From NCBI GenBank assembly GCA_014218235.1, contig CM024766.1, positions 46,217,359 through 46,281,358 of the forward strand: DNA of 64,000 nt, in the 5' to 3' direction. The notes below the pieces were generated by a model that did no database searches, was not told the DNA's origin, and saw only the letters and a program-made list of their open reading frames with translations. Below, piece by piece: positions 43,818-54,863 of the stretch (positions are counted from its first letter, which is position 1; every line of letters starts with the position of its first letter). The position numbers and the translations under genes are program-made. This DNA comes from Colocasia esculenta. Taxonomy: Eukaryota > Streptophyta > Magnoliopsida > Alismatales > Araceae.

Positions 43818-44518
43818 TGTTGCCCTGTTGACGAGCCCAGAGGGGGGTGAATGGGTCTTTTAAAAATTAATTGATTAGTACCTGTACTTAAAACATTCAC
43901 GCAATAACGTTCTTTGATGAAGGTTAGTGAAAGTTAGAATAAACAGTAAACACACACAGGAAATCAATCACACAACACACAGAGTTTATCCTGGTTCAGA
44001 CCTCCTATCCTTAGGAGTCCTACATCCAGTCCCTGAGCAATAACTCAAGATTCCACTATCTAAGGTACAGTCCCCTTATGGACACTACAACACCCAGCTC
44101 AGCTGGTCTTCCTTTACACGAAGGGAGCTACAACACCCTGAATCCCCCACCAAGCCTTCCTTCACAACAGAAGGGAACTACAGTACCCTGGATCCCCACC
44201 AGGTCTTCCTTCACACACGAAGTGAACAACATAGTAAAGATGAGCAATGAAGGCAAGCCCCTAGATCAAGCTTTAACAAGCAATGATCTGAAGCAGAAAT
44301 AGTCCTGAGAGAAGCAGATCTACACAAAGGTCTCTCTCAGAACTACGCAGGCTTTCTCTCAAGATTTCTATTGCAAACATAGAGAGCTAAAGAGCTTGAG
44401 ACAGATTAGGAATGAGATGCTTGGCTCTTGGATTCTCCCAGAAGATTTGAAATGCTAGAACTTGCTTGAAGTGTTCGTTGGTCCTCGCTCTTGTTTTTCT
44501 TTTGGAGCTACTATCTTG

Positions 44519-44526
44519 TATTTATA
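44519..44526 (-). promoter_or_regulatory. LTR TATA box (copia B 3' LTR)
   Basis: Minus strand TATAAATA, mirrored at 55570-55577 in the other LTR. Confidence 0.6.
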
Positions 44527-45004
44527 TCTCCAATTTGAAAAGTATTCGTTGAAGTAACCGTTGTCTCTAGCTTTGGTAGACGTTAGACTGTTTGACACTT
44601 GGAAGCTTCTAGTAAACAATCTTTTTATCCATTTGTGCATGCAAAGAGATAGGATCTTCTGGCGTCTATATGGTCCAACATTGTATGACAAAATGTCTTT
44701 AGGGCCCTGCATACATTAAATGCTAGAACAGTAGACAGCTAGACTGTCTCTTGTTGTTAGAAAACGTTGATGTGAATATTCACCAAAATAGTAATGCCAA
44801 ATAACTTTTTCTCAAAGATGTTAACAGAGTATACACGATAATGAAAAGATATCATCTGCATGCATGCAGAGATACGTTCTGTCTTCATTAAATGCACAGC
44901 AGTCAGAACGATGTGCTTGACTTTGACTTTTTAATGCTTTCAGAAATAAGATTACTATCAAGTCGATATAAAACATAAAGTCGATGCCTGTATGACTTAT
45001 GAAA

Positions 45005-45525
45005 TCGTTGTACTAAAAAAATCATTGTAGAGCGCAAATTGTTATGAGCTCTAAAGAAATCGTTGCGCGAAGTAAATCGTTATGAGCTCTAAAGAAATCG
45101 TTGCACGAAGTAAATCGTTATGAGCTCTAAAGAAATCGTTGCGCGAAGCAAATCGTTATGAGCTCTAAAGAAATCGTTGCGCGAAGCAAATCGTTATGAG
45201 TTCTAAAGAAATCGTTGCGCGAAGTAAATCGTTATGAGCTCTAAAGGAATCGTTGCGATGAGCAAATCGTTACGATGACTAAAGAAATCGTTGCGATAAG
45301 CAAATCGTTACGATGACTAAAGAAATCGTTGCGATAAGCAAATCGTTATTATGACTAAAGGAATCGTTGTGATGAGCAAATCGTTACGATGACTAAAGAA
45401 ATCGTTGCGATGAGCAAATCGTTACGATGACTAAAGAAATCGTTGCGATGAGCAAATCGTTATGATGACTAAAGGAATCGTTGCGATGAGCAAATCGTTA
45501 CGATGACCAAAGAAATCGTTACGGG
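45005..45525 (-). repeat. 38-bp minisatellite in copia B 3' LTR
   Basis: The first units pair AAATCGTTATGAGCTCTAAAG with AAATCGTTGCGCGAAG. Later units are the AATCGTTACGATGACT / AATCGTTGCGATGAGC type also seen in copia A. Period 38 bp. Confidence 0.9.
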
Positions 45526-45873
45526 AACGATTTGATGGTAGCCACATGATGTTTCAGTCTTATAAAGAAATCGTTAAGATACTTGTGAAACCGTTATGAT
45601 ATCAAATCGTTATAGCTCTATTAAAATGGATATACATGAAGAAAATCGTTGTGACTTTCAACAGAAGTCGATGTGAACTTAGAGAAATATAATCTGGAAA
45701 TAATTAATGCTTCAGAAAGATGATACTTACCAATATTGGCTTGTTTGACCTTGGTATATTTCCTGTACTTAAAACTTATGGAATATATGTTAGAAATCTT
45801 TGATAGGGTTTTGTTAATCACCAAAATAAATATGTAATTAAGTAGAATTACATGGGGACAGACTGATCATCAA

Positions 45874-45886
45874 TCTCCCCCTTTTT
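45874..45886 (-). other. Polypurine tract of copia B
   Basis: Plus strand TCTCCCCCTTTTT next to the LTR, identical to copia A. A weaker second copy (TCTCCCTCTTTTT) lies at about 45967-45979. Confidence 0.8.
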
Positions 45887-45903
45887 GGTGATGACAAAAC
45901 TTA

Positions 45904-48900
45904 TCAGTAAGCATTAATAAAAATCTGAATATTTGCGGAATGTATTTCAGACATGCTAAGTATGTTTCTCCCTCTTTTTGTCATTAAGCAAAAAGATAAA
46001 CTGAGACAAAGAAGAAGAGAAAAGATGGAAAGGCACTCAACCAAATGTATTTGATTAGTTTTGAGGAGGTACATGTAAATAATAAGCAGGAGACAAAAGG
46101 GAGGCAAAGCGCCTGATGACAAGGAATGCCTGGCGTTCCTGCTCTTCAAAAAGGCTTGAAAAGCCCCAAACTCAATTTGATAGGAGGGTTCCATGGTGGG
46201 AGCCATCCTCTTGATATGAAGTTGCCTTTGGTCTGAAATGAAATCCCCATATTTAGCACTGCCGAGGGCAATCTTGTAGGATAAGAATGACCCAAAACTG
46301 GCAAACCGAAGAAAGGCATCAATCTTGAGGGGATAGATAATCTGAAGTGATCTAGAAGACCTTGTATCGTTCGACCCAGGTCAAATAGGAATCCCGGATG
46401 AGGTGAAGAGAGTTGGCATCCAAAAATTCACCGGGAGACAAGGGAGTTTGATTTGAGCTGGCTTGAGAGGCATTAAGATCTTCTAGCTGCCGAGCAGACA
46501 AGGGATAGAGCTGCGTCCAGTCAGCAGGAGACAGCCTGTCACATTCAGAGAGAATAGGGGCCAGGATATCAGCCTTGATATGCCCCTTAAGATATTGCTT
46601 GAAGATAAATCTCGGAAAGGACAGATCACGGACATCTTACACAAATAACCTAGCCATGACCCTTGCAGCTCGCTCAAAAATAAGTGTCCCCACAGAGGAA
46701 TACATAATCAAGGCATGCAGAGGGGGAAGGAACACTACATCCGGAATGACTAAGGTAGCAAAATCAACCTTAAGGGAGTCAGAATGAGCTATGCTTGAAC
46801 TGAGAGCCCTGATGGCTTCACGGAACTGACCCAGCTGAGATTTAGGGAGGCGATTTACAAAGCAGTAGTTACTGTACATCTGATACTGCCTGATAAACTT
46901 GATCTCTTTCTGAATGAAGGGTCCAAATAGATTTTTGTGATGGATTTGGAACCATTCAGAAAGAGGAAGAGGATCTTCCCTAGGTGGATATCTGGCAGCT
47001 TGAACTCTACGGAATTGACTGTACAGATCTCTGTTGCTCCGAGCCCACTGCTCTTCAGGTTTGGCTTCAGTCATGGAGATAGAAAGGAAAAACCAAAGGG
47101 GAGGATAACAAGTGTCAGAGGAGACAGGATGGGTGGAAGTGAGTCTCCTCTTTTTAGAGACAGGACTAGCAGAGCCTGTCCTATGAGTGTGGGTGCCAAC
47201 AGCCAGGAATGAATGAAGTATAGCTACCTCAAATTCATCATTGATATCCTGGATTTCAACCTGAGTGAGTTGGGCACCCTCAGGAATAATGGTAATAAAG
47301 GAAGGAGGTGTAGGTGGATTGAAGATAGAGGCGGAAGTTATGGTAGGGAGAGTAGAGGGTCCTGAGGAGGAAGGACCAGAAGAAGAAGAGGGCCCAGCAG
47401 AAGAGGATGCTGGAGGAATCTGAGGAGAAGATGGTGAAGAAAGAACAATGGTGGAAGAAACAGGAGATGCGCCAGATTGAGAAGGAAATGGTGTAGGAGA
47501 GGATATAGGTCTTGGACGGGGTCGTTTAAAGGTGGTTGGAGTTGGAGGTGCTGTGGATGAGGTAGGTGGAGAAAGAGGGGCTGGAGTGGGAAGAGTAGAA
47601 GTGGCAGGGGGCTCAGGAGCTACAGCCTGTTCTGCTCTTTCAGCTACATGTTCCACTGGGATAAGAACCTCTTCGCCCGGTCCAGAAGGCCTAGATCCCT
47701 TGCTGATAGAAGAATCTTCAATAGGCATACTCTCCGATGGCTGAACTGAAAAACTTGGCCCTGATGGCTCGGCTGGCGCATTAACTAGAATCCCTGAGGG
47801 CTGCTCCTCCTGAATACCTTCACTTGACCCTGGAGGCCCACACTCTTGAAGGGAGGGCCTTGATGGCCTAGGAACATCGATTGAAGAGCTCTGAGGAACA
47901 GAAGGGTGAGGAGTAGAAACTGTAGGTTCTACTGCCTTTAAATTTTCAGACACCAGCACCTTCATAGAGCTCAATTCCTTATTGAACCACTTCATGACAT
48001 TACTTATTTGAGAAATATCATTGGACATTGATTCCTGGCGCACAATGACAGAACTTACATCTGACTGCACTGAGGTCAAGACCTCAGTTTGATCATCCAA
48101 CCTCTTCAAGATAGGCTTCAAGTGCACCTTCTTTAGAATCTGCCTTCTGTGAGTAATTTCTTGCTTCTCTTTTCAACAGGTTCATGATCTTCAGGATGAG
48201 CAGTATTGGGTCTTTCATTTACAGGGGCATCTGAAGTTTGCTCCCCCTGAGATACTGCTGCCTCTAGCTCAATTTCTTGCTCCCCCTGAATGGAAGCCCC
48301 TCCTTCAACTCCTTCTTGCTCCCCCTGAATGGGAGCATCTTCCATCACAATTTCTTCTGGAACAATTGATGACTCCTTCTGAATAGGAGCAGCTGTCACA
48401 GATTCTTCCAGGTGGCCTGATGCCACAACCTCTTCTACTAAAATCCCACCAGTGTTTTGAATCACTGAGGTGGAGTGAATGGAATCCAATACTTGTCGAA
48501 GCACAGATGCCACTGAGGAGGTGGGTAGAGGATCCTCTGGACTTCTGACAGAATCTTCCACTACTACATTTCCTTGAGCTACTGGATTTTCCATTGCAGC
48601 TACTTCATGTGAAGCTCTAGACACTGCGGCTTCTACTGATGCTGGTTCTACAACTGCTGATGGTCCCTCTGATTCTACTGATGCTGCCTCTATCTGGACG
48701 TCTTGGGCTTCCCCTATGATGGGTTCACCCTCAGCCATAGAGGTCTTGGTCCATGCTCCGTTGACCATTGAAAATCTGCTTTTCCTTAGATTTCTGGATC
48801 TAATTGCTTGGCCCATCTTTTCTACAACGACGCCAGACACATCTACTCCAAAAATGCTGAAAAACTTTGGTGAGAATATGAGTATAAGGCAGGGATACAT

Positions 48901-49549
48901 TTAACTTACTCTTTGTATCCCAGATTTGATCACGGGCAAACTTCATCCTTTCCATCATCACTTTGGCCATGTTGATTTTTTGGTTCTGAACGGTCCAATA
49001 CATCATATCCGAGTCTTCCTTGGTGCATGTAGAAAAGGTAGCACTTCTAGGAACAAGTATCTGACAGACTACGAAGTGCAGAAGGCGATTGAAGGCATTC
49101 AACTGGTTGATATCCAATTTGCCATCTTTCAATCTAAATTCTGAACCAATAATACCTAGACCCTTTGCCTGGGTGTCCACAGAGTGGACTCCACTATGAC
49201 CAGACGTGCTCACATCAAACAGGGTCTTCAAAACTTCATGGTCAATCTTGATTTGGGTTCCCTTGACAGATGAAATCAAGGACCCATCTGCCTCTATTCT
49301 CAAACACACATAAAACGCCTTCACGAGGTCCGGATAGATTACCTCAGAGAAGGTGGAGATTCCCGTCCACTGCATCCTTCTCATAGTGACCACCACACTG
49401 TGCATACCATTCTTCTCAAGATCCGCAACATCGACCGCCTTATTTCCACATAGCTTGGTTTTTACAAAAGTGAACCTTTCTTACTGCTCAGGAGTAAGAA
49501 ACTCAGCGCTGTAACCACCCAAACTGCCGGAGACAATGGACGAAGCCAT
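45904..49549 (-). pseudogene. Env-like open frame of copia B (broken)
   Basis: The first ATG is at 49547-49549, with TAA at codon 23 (49481-49483), the same position as the TAG in copia A. The frame then runs 49480-48800 (NGMHSVVVTMRR, YPDLVKAFYVCLR, TLFDVSTSGHSG), shifts once near 48850, continues to 48133 (MGQAIRSRNLRKSRFS then an acidic Glu/Ala/Val region with repeated IQGEQE), and stops. It resumes at 48127-46637 for 496 codons: a helical block (LKPILKRLDD, VMKWFNKELSSMK), a long Pro/Ser-rich linker and a C-terminal globular part (PLSEWFQIHHKNLFGP). Downstream frames to 45904 are shifted and end hydrophobic. Position after pol is that of SIRE env-like proteins; a membrane role is unproven. 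Confidence 0.75.
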
Positions 49550-49951
49550 GGATTTTGGGTGAGGAAGATTTTCTGGAGAGTTGAGATGGAAAGAGGAGAG
49601 AAAGCCCTCAAGAAATTCTTCGCGGGAAGAAGAGAGGGGCTTCAAATTAGCAAAAAGTCGATGTCGGAGTCGTTAGGGCATCGGCTCAGGCAACCAGACG
49701 AAAGAGGGAAAAAAGTATAAGGTAGGAGATGAATCATTTCCACATTGATTTTGGAGTTAAATAAAGGCTTTACCGAAAAAAGAGGCGCCAAAGAGGTGGC
49801 AGAAAATGACAAACAAGTTTGACCAACTCAATAGCCTTTAAAAAGAGAGCGGCCAGGAGAGATAATTTAACTTCCTTTTGCTTAAAGTCATGGGAGAGAA
49901 AGGTTACTTAAATTCTGAAAATTTATCTATCAGTTTTGAATAAAAATCTTT
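49550..49951 (-). other. Pol-env spacer of copia B
   Basis: About 400 bp without coding signal. It carries the 22-bp block (49904-49925) shared exactly with copia A, with coding-strand TTTTCAG. Confidence 0.5.
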
Positions 49952-52900
49952 TCACAAATTACACATGCCCAATTCCCTTCTAAGAGATGTGAACCTTTCT
50001 TCGGGTAAGGCTTTTGTGAAAATATCTGCTAACTGACCATTTGTATCAATAAATGATATGTCTAAATTACCATTAGCTACATGATCTCGAATGAAGTGAT
50101 AGCTAACCTCAATGTGCTTGGTCCTTGAATGTTGTACTGAATTTTTGGTGAGATTTATAGCACTTGTGTTGTCACACAGCAGATGAATTGTTTTGATGTG
50201 AAGCCCATAGTCCTCAAGTTGTTGCTTGATCCACAGGAGTTGTGTACAGCAGCTCCCGGCAGCAACATACTCAGCTTCAGCTATAGACAGTGCCACTGAA
50301 TTTTGTTTCTTGGAGGACCAGGAAATTAAACAACCTGCAAGAAATTGACAACAACCACTGGTGCTTTTTCTATCTACCTTGCATCCAGCGTAATTAACAT
50401 CAGAATATCCTATCAAATTAATTTCACATGACTTCGGATACCACAGACCTAAATCATGAGTTCCAGCTAAATATCTAAAAATTCTTTTGACATTGATTAA
50501 ATGAGATTCTCTAGGATCTGCTTGATATCTAGCACACATACATACACTAAATAAAATGTCAGGTCTGCTAGCTGTTAAATAAAGCAAAGAACCTATCATA
50601 CCTCTGTAAATCTTTTGATCTACCTTCTTACCATCCTTATCACTGTCCATCCTTGTTGATGTACTCATAGGTGTTGACAGTGGCTTGGTGTTATCGAATC
50701 CAAATTTCTTTAGAATCTCCTTAGTGTATTTGGCTTGACAGATGTGGGTGCCATCTTTTCCTTGCTTGATTTGTAATCCAAGGAAATAATTGAGCTCCCC
50801 CATCATGCTCATCTCAAACTCTCCCTGCATCAACTTTTCAAAATACTTGGAAAGGGATTCATCAGTGGATCCAAAGATAATGTCATCTACATACATCTGT
50901 ACAATTAATATGCTTTTAACTTTCGATTTTACAAATAGAGTGCTATCTACCTGTCCTCTAGTGAAACCATGATTTAATAGAAAAGAACTAAGCCTTTCAT
51001 ACTAGGCTCTAGGTGCTTGCTTTAAACCGTATAATGCCTTATGAAGTTTAAAAATATGATTTGAAAATTTTGTGTCTTCAAAACCCGGGGGTTGTTCAAC
51101 ATAAACTTCTTCCTTGATGAAGCCATTTAAAAATGCAGATTTGACATCCATTTGAAATAATTTTAAATCCAAAGCAGATGCATATGCTAATAGAATTCTA
51201 ATAGCCTCAAGTCTAGCTACAGGTGCATAAGTTTCATCGAAATCTATGCCTTCCTCTTGGGAATAGCCTTGAGCTACCAATCTGGCTTTGTTTCTTAAGA
51301 TCACACCAGTCTCATCCAGTTTGTTTCTGAACACCCACTTGGTGCCAATAACCAGATGGTCTGATGGTCTGGGAACAAGTGACCATACTTGGTTTCTCTT
51401 GAATTGATTAAGTTCATCTTGCATGGCCATAATCCAAGATTCATCAGTAAGAGCTTCATTGACTGTCTTAGGCTCTATTTGAGACACAAATGTTAAGTAA
51501 TCACACGGTATTACATTACCTCTTGTTCTTACCCCTACAGATGGATCACCAATAATGTTCTTAGGTGGGTGATCTTTCTTGTATCTTCACTCCTTTGGAA
51601 GATTTTCATGTGCAATATCTTGTTGTTGCAAGTCTTCCAGAGGTGGATCATCCTTGTCTTCAATTATTGTACCCTTTAATTTTTCAGACAATTTATCTGC
51701 ATTATCAATATCACTATCTTCTTCTTTTCTCAAGGAAGGGTTAGTTTCATCAAAAATGATATGAACAGACTGTTCAATTAATAATGTACGCTTGTTAAAT
51801 ACTCTATAGCCTTTAGGTTTAGAGGTGTACCCCATGAAGATGCCTTCATCTGATTTGGCATCTAACTTACCAATATCCCTTTTTCCATTGTTGTGGATGA
51901 AGCAAGGACATCCAAATGTCCTGAAGTGACTGATCTTTGGCTTCTTTCCCTTGTACAGCTCGTAGGCAGTCTTCTTTAGGATTGGCCTGATCATTACTCT
52001 GTTGATGATATAGCTTGCTGTGTTTATTGCTTCAGCCCAGAAATATCTTGGCAAATCATATTCTGACAACATTGTTCTTGCCATGTCCAATAAAGTTCTG
52101 TTCTTCCTCTCAGCAACTCCATTTTGCTGTGGTGTCCTTGGTGCTGAGAAATTGTGCTCAATTCCTTGGTCATCACAGAATTTAGAGAATTTTTCATTTT
52201 GAAATTCACCTCCATGGTCTGATCGAATACAAATGATGCTGAACTTTTGGTCTTTTTGGACCTTCTTTCTGAAATTGACAAAGCTTTCAAATGTATCATC
52301 TTTATGTTCTAGGAATGACACCCATGTAAATCTGGAGTAGTCATCGACAATAACAAAACCAAAATTCTTTCCTCCAAGACTGGTGGTCCTCATTGGTCCA
52401 AACAAATCCATATGAAGGAGTTCCAAAGGTTTTGAGGTGGTTACCACAGTCTTCGACTTGAAGGAGCTCTTAGTGTGCTTTCCTTTGGCACAAGGTCTAC
52501 AAACACCTTCCATCTTGGTGCTGACCTTTGACAGACCTTCCACAAGATTTTTCTTTAACAACTTTCTCATACCATTTATGCTGCAATGTCCCAATCTTCT
52601 GTGCCACAATTCAGTTGATTGATCTTTATTTGCTGACAAACAAACATTTTGATCCTTGAGTTCTTCAAGATAGATCACATATAAGTTCTTTTCTCTATTT
52701 GCCTCGAAAATTACTGCTCCATCCTTTAATATGCTGCACTTTGACTCTTGAAACTGGATTTGATGGCCTCTGTCACAGAGCTGGCTGATGCTAATAAGAT
52801 TATGTTTGAGCCCTTTGACAAACAATACATCTTCAATAACTGTCTTTCCTTTATTGTTCACAGAACCACTGCCTATCACTATTCCTTTTCCGTTATCTCC

Positions 52901-53026
52901 ATATGTAACAGTTCCTTCTTCATTTTGTAGATGAGAGAATAGCTTTCGATTACCTGACATGTACCTTGAGCACCCACTGTTCAGATACCAATTGGATGCT
53001 CGAAAGTTACCCTGAAATGAAAACAT
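49952..53026 (-). pseudogene. Copia B pol (protease, integrase, RT, RNase H)
   Basis: Nearly intact in three long stretches. 53026-51587: protease with LNSG in place of the active-site DSG (Asn codon at 52982-52984), the HHCC zinc-binding module (ELWHRRLGHC...CRPCAKGK), and the integrase core (HMDLFGP, VDDYSRFTWV, RSDHGGEFQNE, PRTPQQNGVAER). 51487-51002: RT with KARLVAQGYSQEEG, DETYAPVARLEAIR and QMDVKSAFLNG. 50896-49952: YVDDIIFGS, KSTSGCCQFLAG, CDNTSAI and SRTKHIEV, ending in the RNase H tail and ELGMCNL. Stops at 51587 and 51002 both fall where copia A has Trp (TGG to TGA and TGG to TAG). The order INT-RT-RNaseH defines copia. Confidence 0.92.
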
Positions 53027-54798
53027 TAAGTTTTAGGTACCCAAGTTCTTTTGGGTCCTGATTGGTTAGTATCACTGGTTTCCCTTTTTATTATCCATTT
53101 CTTATGTTTAGTTGGACATGTAGTTATAATATGTCCTAATTTGTTACAGTGACTGCAGCAGGACAATTTGGTTACCTTTTCTATATATTTGAAATTTGCC
53201 TTGTATGCAATGTCTTGTTCAGGTACAAATTTTGGTGTTGAATATATTTTAGGATAAACTATGGTTTCTTCATTATCTGGGGGTGTATATCCTAATCAAT
53301 TTTTCTTCTTACCTGATCTTCTAGCACCTTTTAATATGAGGGAGTTTTTACCATTTGTAAATTTTTCCAATGTGCTAGATAACTTTTTATTCTCTTCTAT
53401 TAATGAGTTTATCACTGTTTTTAGTTCATCCGAGCTTGCTTGTTTTTCCAATTTAATTATTTGTTCATTCTTATCCTTTAGATCTTCACATAATAACTCA
53501 TTTCTTCTTTTAAGTTCAGTTAACTGTTTTTCTAGCTATTCATTTTCTGATTTTAGATATGAGTTTGTGTTTTCTAGACAAGCATTATTTTTCTTACTTA
53601 TTTTTAACAGTTTGGTTACTTCTCTATATTTACTGTATAGTTCATTGAATGCTTCCTCTAAATTATCCGAATCAGAATTATTGCAGGAATCAAAAGAGGA
53701 GTCAGATGTTACCTTATCATCTGTATTTGCCATGAACGCCAGGTTGGCTTCTTCTTTATCACTGCTTGAGCTTGACTCACTGTCTAAGTCGCTGCTGTTT
53801 TCCCAAGCGGCTGCCATTGCCTTTTTCTTGTACTTCTTGAATCGTCTGAAGTTGTCCTTTTTCTTGTGTCCATCTTTCTTAAGCTTTGGACATTCTGCCT
53901 TGATATGTCAAGATTTCTTGCACTCATAGCATATTGGTTCTCCTTTCTTCAGATCCTTTCTTTCTGACTTCTTAAACTCTTTGTTTTTCTTAAAGAATCT
54001 TCTGCCAGATTGAAATTTCTTTTTCTTGGCTAAAATCCGCTGCAGTCTTCTTGATAGCATTGCTTCTTCATTTTCACTGTCCTCAATATTTTCATTTTCA
54101 TCTGAGCTTGCTTCTGATGATTCTTCTTCGGCTTTCAAAGCATTGGGGTGCTTTTTCTTGCTTGAGGACTCTCCTAATCTCTCCATATTTATTTCATGGG
54201 CCATAAGGGACCCAATGAGTTTTTCCAAAGACATCCTTTTCAGATCATTAGCTTCCTCAATAGCTGTGACCTTTGGGGTCCATGAGGATGGTAAAGATCT
54301 AAGAATTTTCCTCACCATGTCTCCAATCTCATAGGTTTTCCCAAGTCCAGCCAATCCATTTGTAATATCTGTGAATCGACTGAACATTTGAGTTATGGAC
54401 TCACCTGATTGCATCTGAAATCTTTCATATTGAGTACCAAGAATATCAATTCTTGTCTCCTTCACCTTGTCTGTGCCTTCATAGGTAAGTCTAAGCTTTT
54501 CCCACATCTCCATTGTGGATTTGCAGGCTAAAACTCTGTTGAATTCCTTTTTGCTTAGAGCACAGCACAGAATACTCTTAGCCTTACAGTTCAAGGAAAT
54601 CTTTTTCCTGTCATCATCTGTCCACTGAGCTTTCTCATTTGTGACCAGGAGATCGCCTTCTTCTACTATTGACCATATTTGATAGTCGTGACCTTGGAGA
54701 AAGTACTCCATTCTGGTCTTCCAATAAGCATAATCTTCACCATCGAAGAGAGGGGGTCGGTTGACAGACTGACCTTCAATGTTACCTTGGGCTGCCAT
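53027..54798 (-). pseudogene. Copia B gag with extended coiled-coil and second zinc knuckle
   Basis: Start at 54798 (MAAQGNIEGQSVNRPPLFDG), open for 296 codons to 53908, where a TGA falls inside the first zinc knuckle (CYECKKS then stop, then HIKAEC). Beyond it the frame continues with the acidic SSDLDSESSSSSDKEEANLAFMA stretch. Then comes a long heptad-like coiled coil (LLKISKKNNACLENTNSYL, QLTELKRRNELLCEDL and similar, 53350-53680) and a second knuckle CSHCNKLGHIITTC (about 53130-53175). Further stops fall near 53536 and 53297. Copia A lacks this roughly 0.7-kb module. Confidence 0.85.
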
Positions 54799-54849
54799 GG
54801 ATCTTTACTCTTCAGATCGTTGAATCTTTCTTCTTTGTCGAAGAGACTC

Positions 54850-54861
54850 GCTCTGATACCA
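54850..54861 (-). other. Primer binding site, iMet type (copia B)
   Basis: Coding strand TGGTATCAGAGC, two bases from the 5' LTR. Confidence 0.88.
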
Positions 54862-54863
54862 CT

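Larger units (their letters stand above)
43818..45872 (-). repeat. Copia B 3' LTR
   Basis: 2055 bp, from TGTTGCCCTGTTGACGAGCC to GACAGACTGATCATCA. It has a TATA box at 44519-44526, a TCCTACATCCA box at 44018-44028 and a 38-bp array at 45005-45525. Confidence 0.9.
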
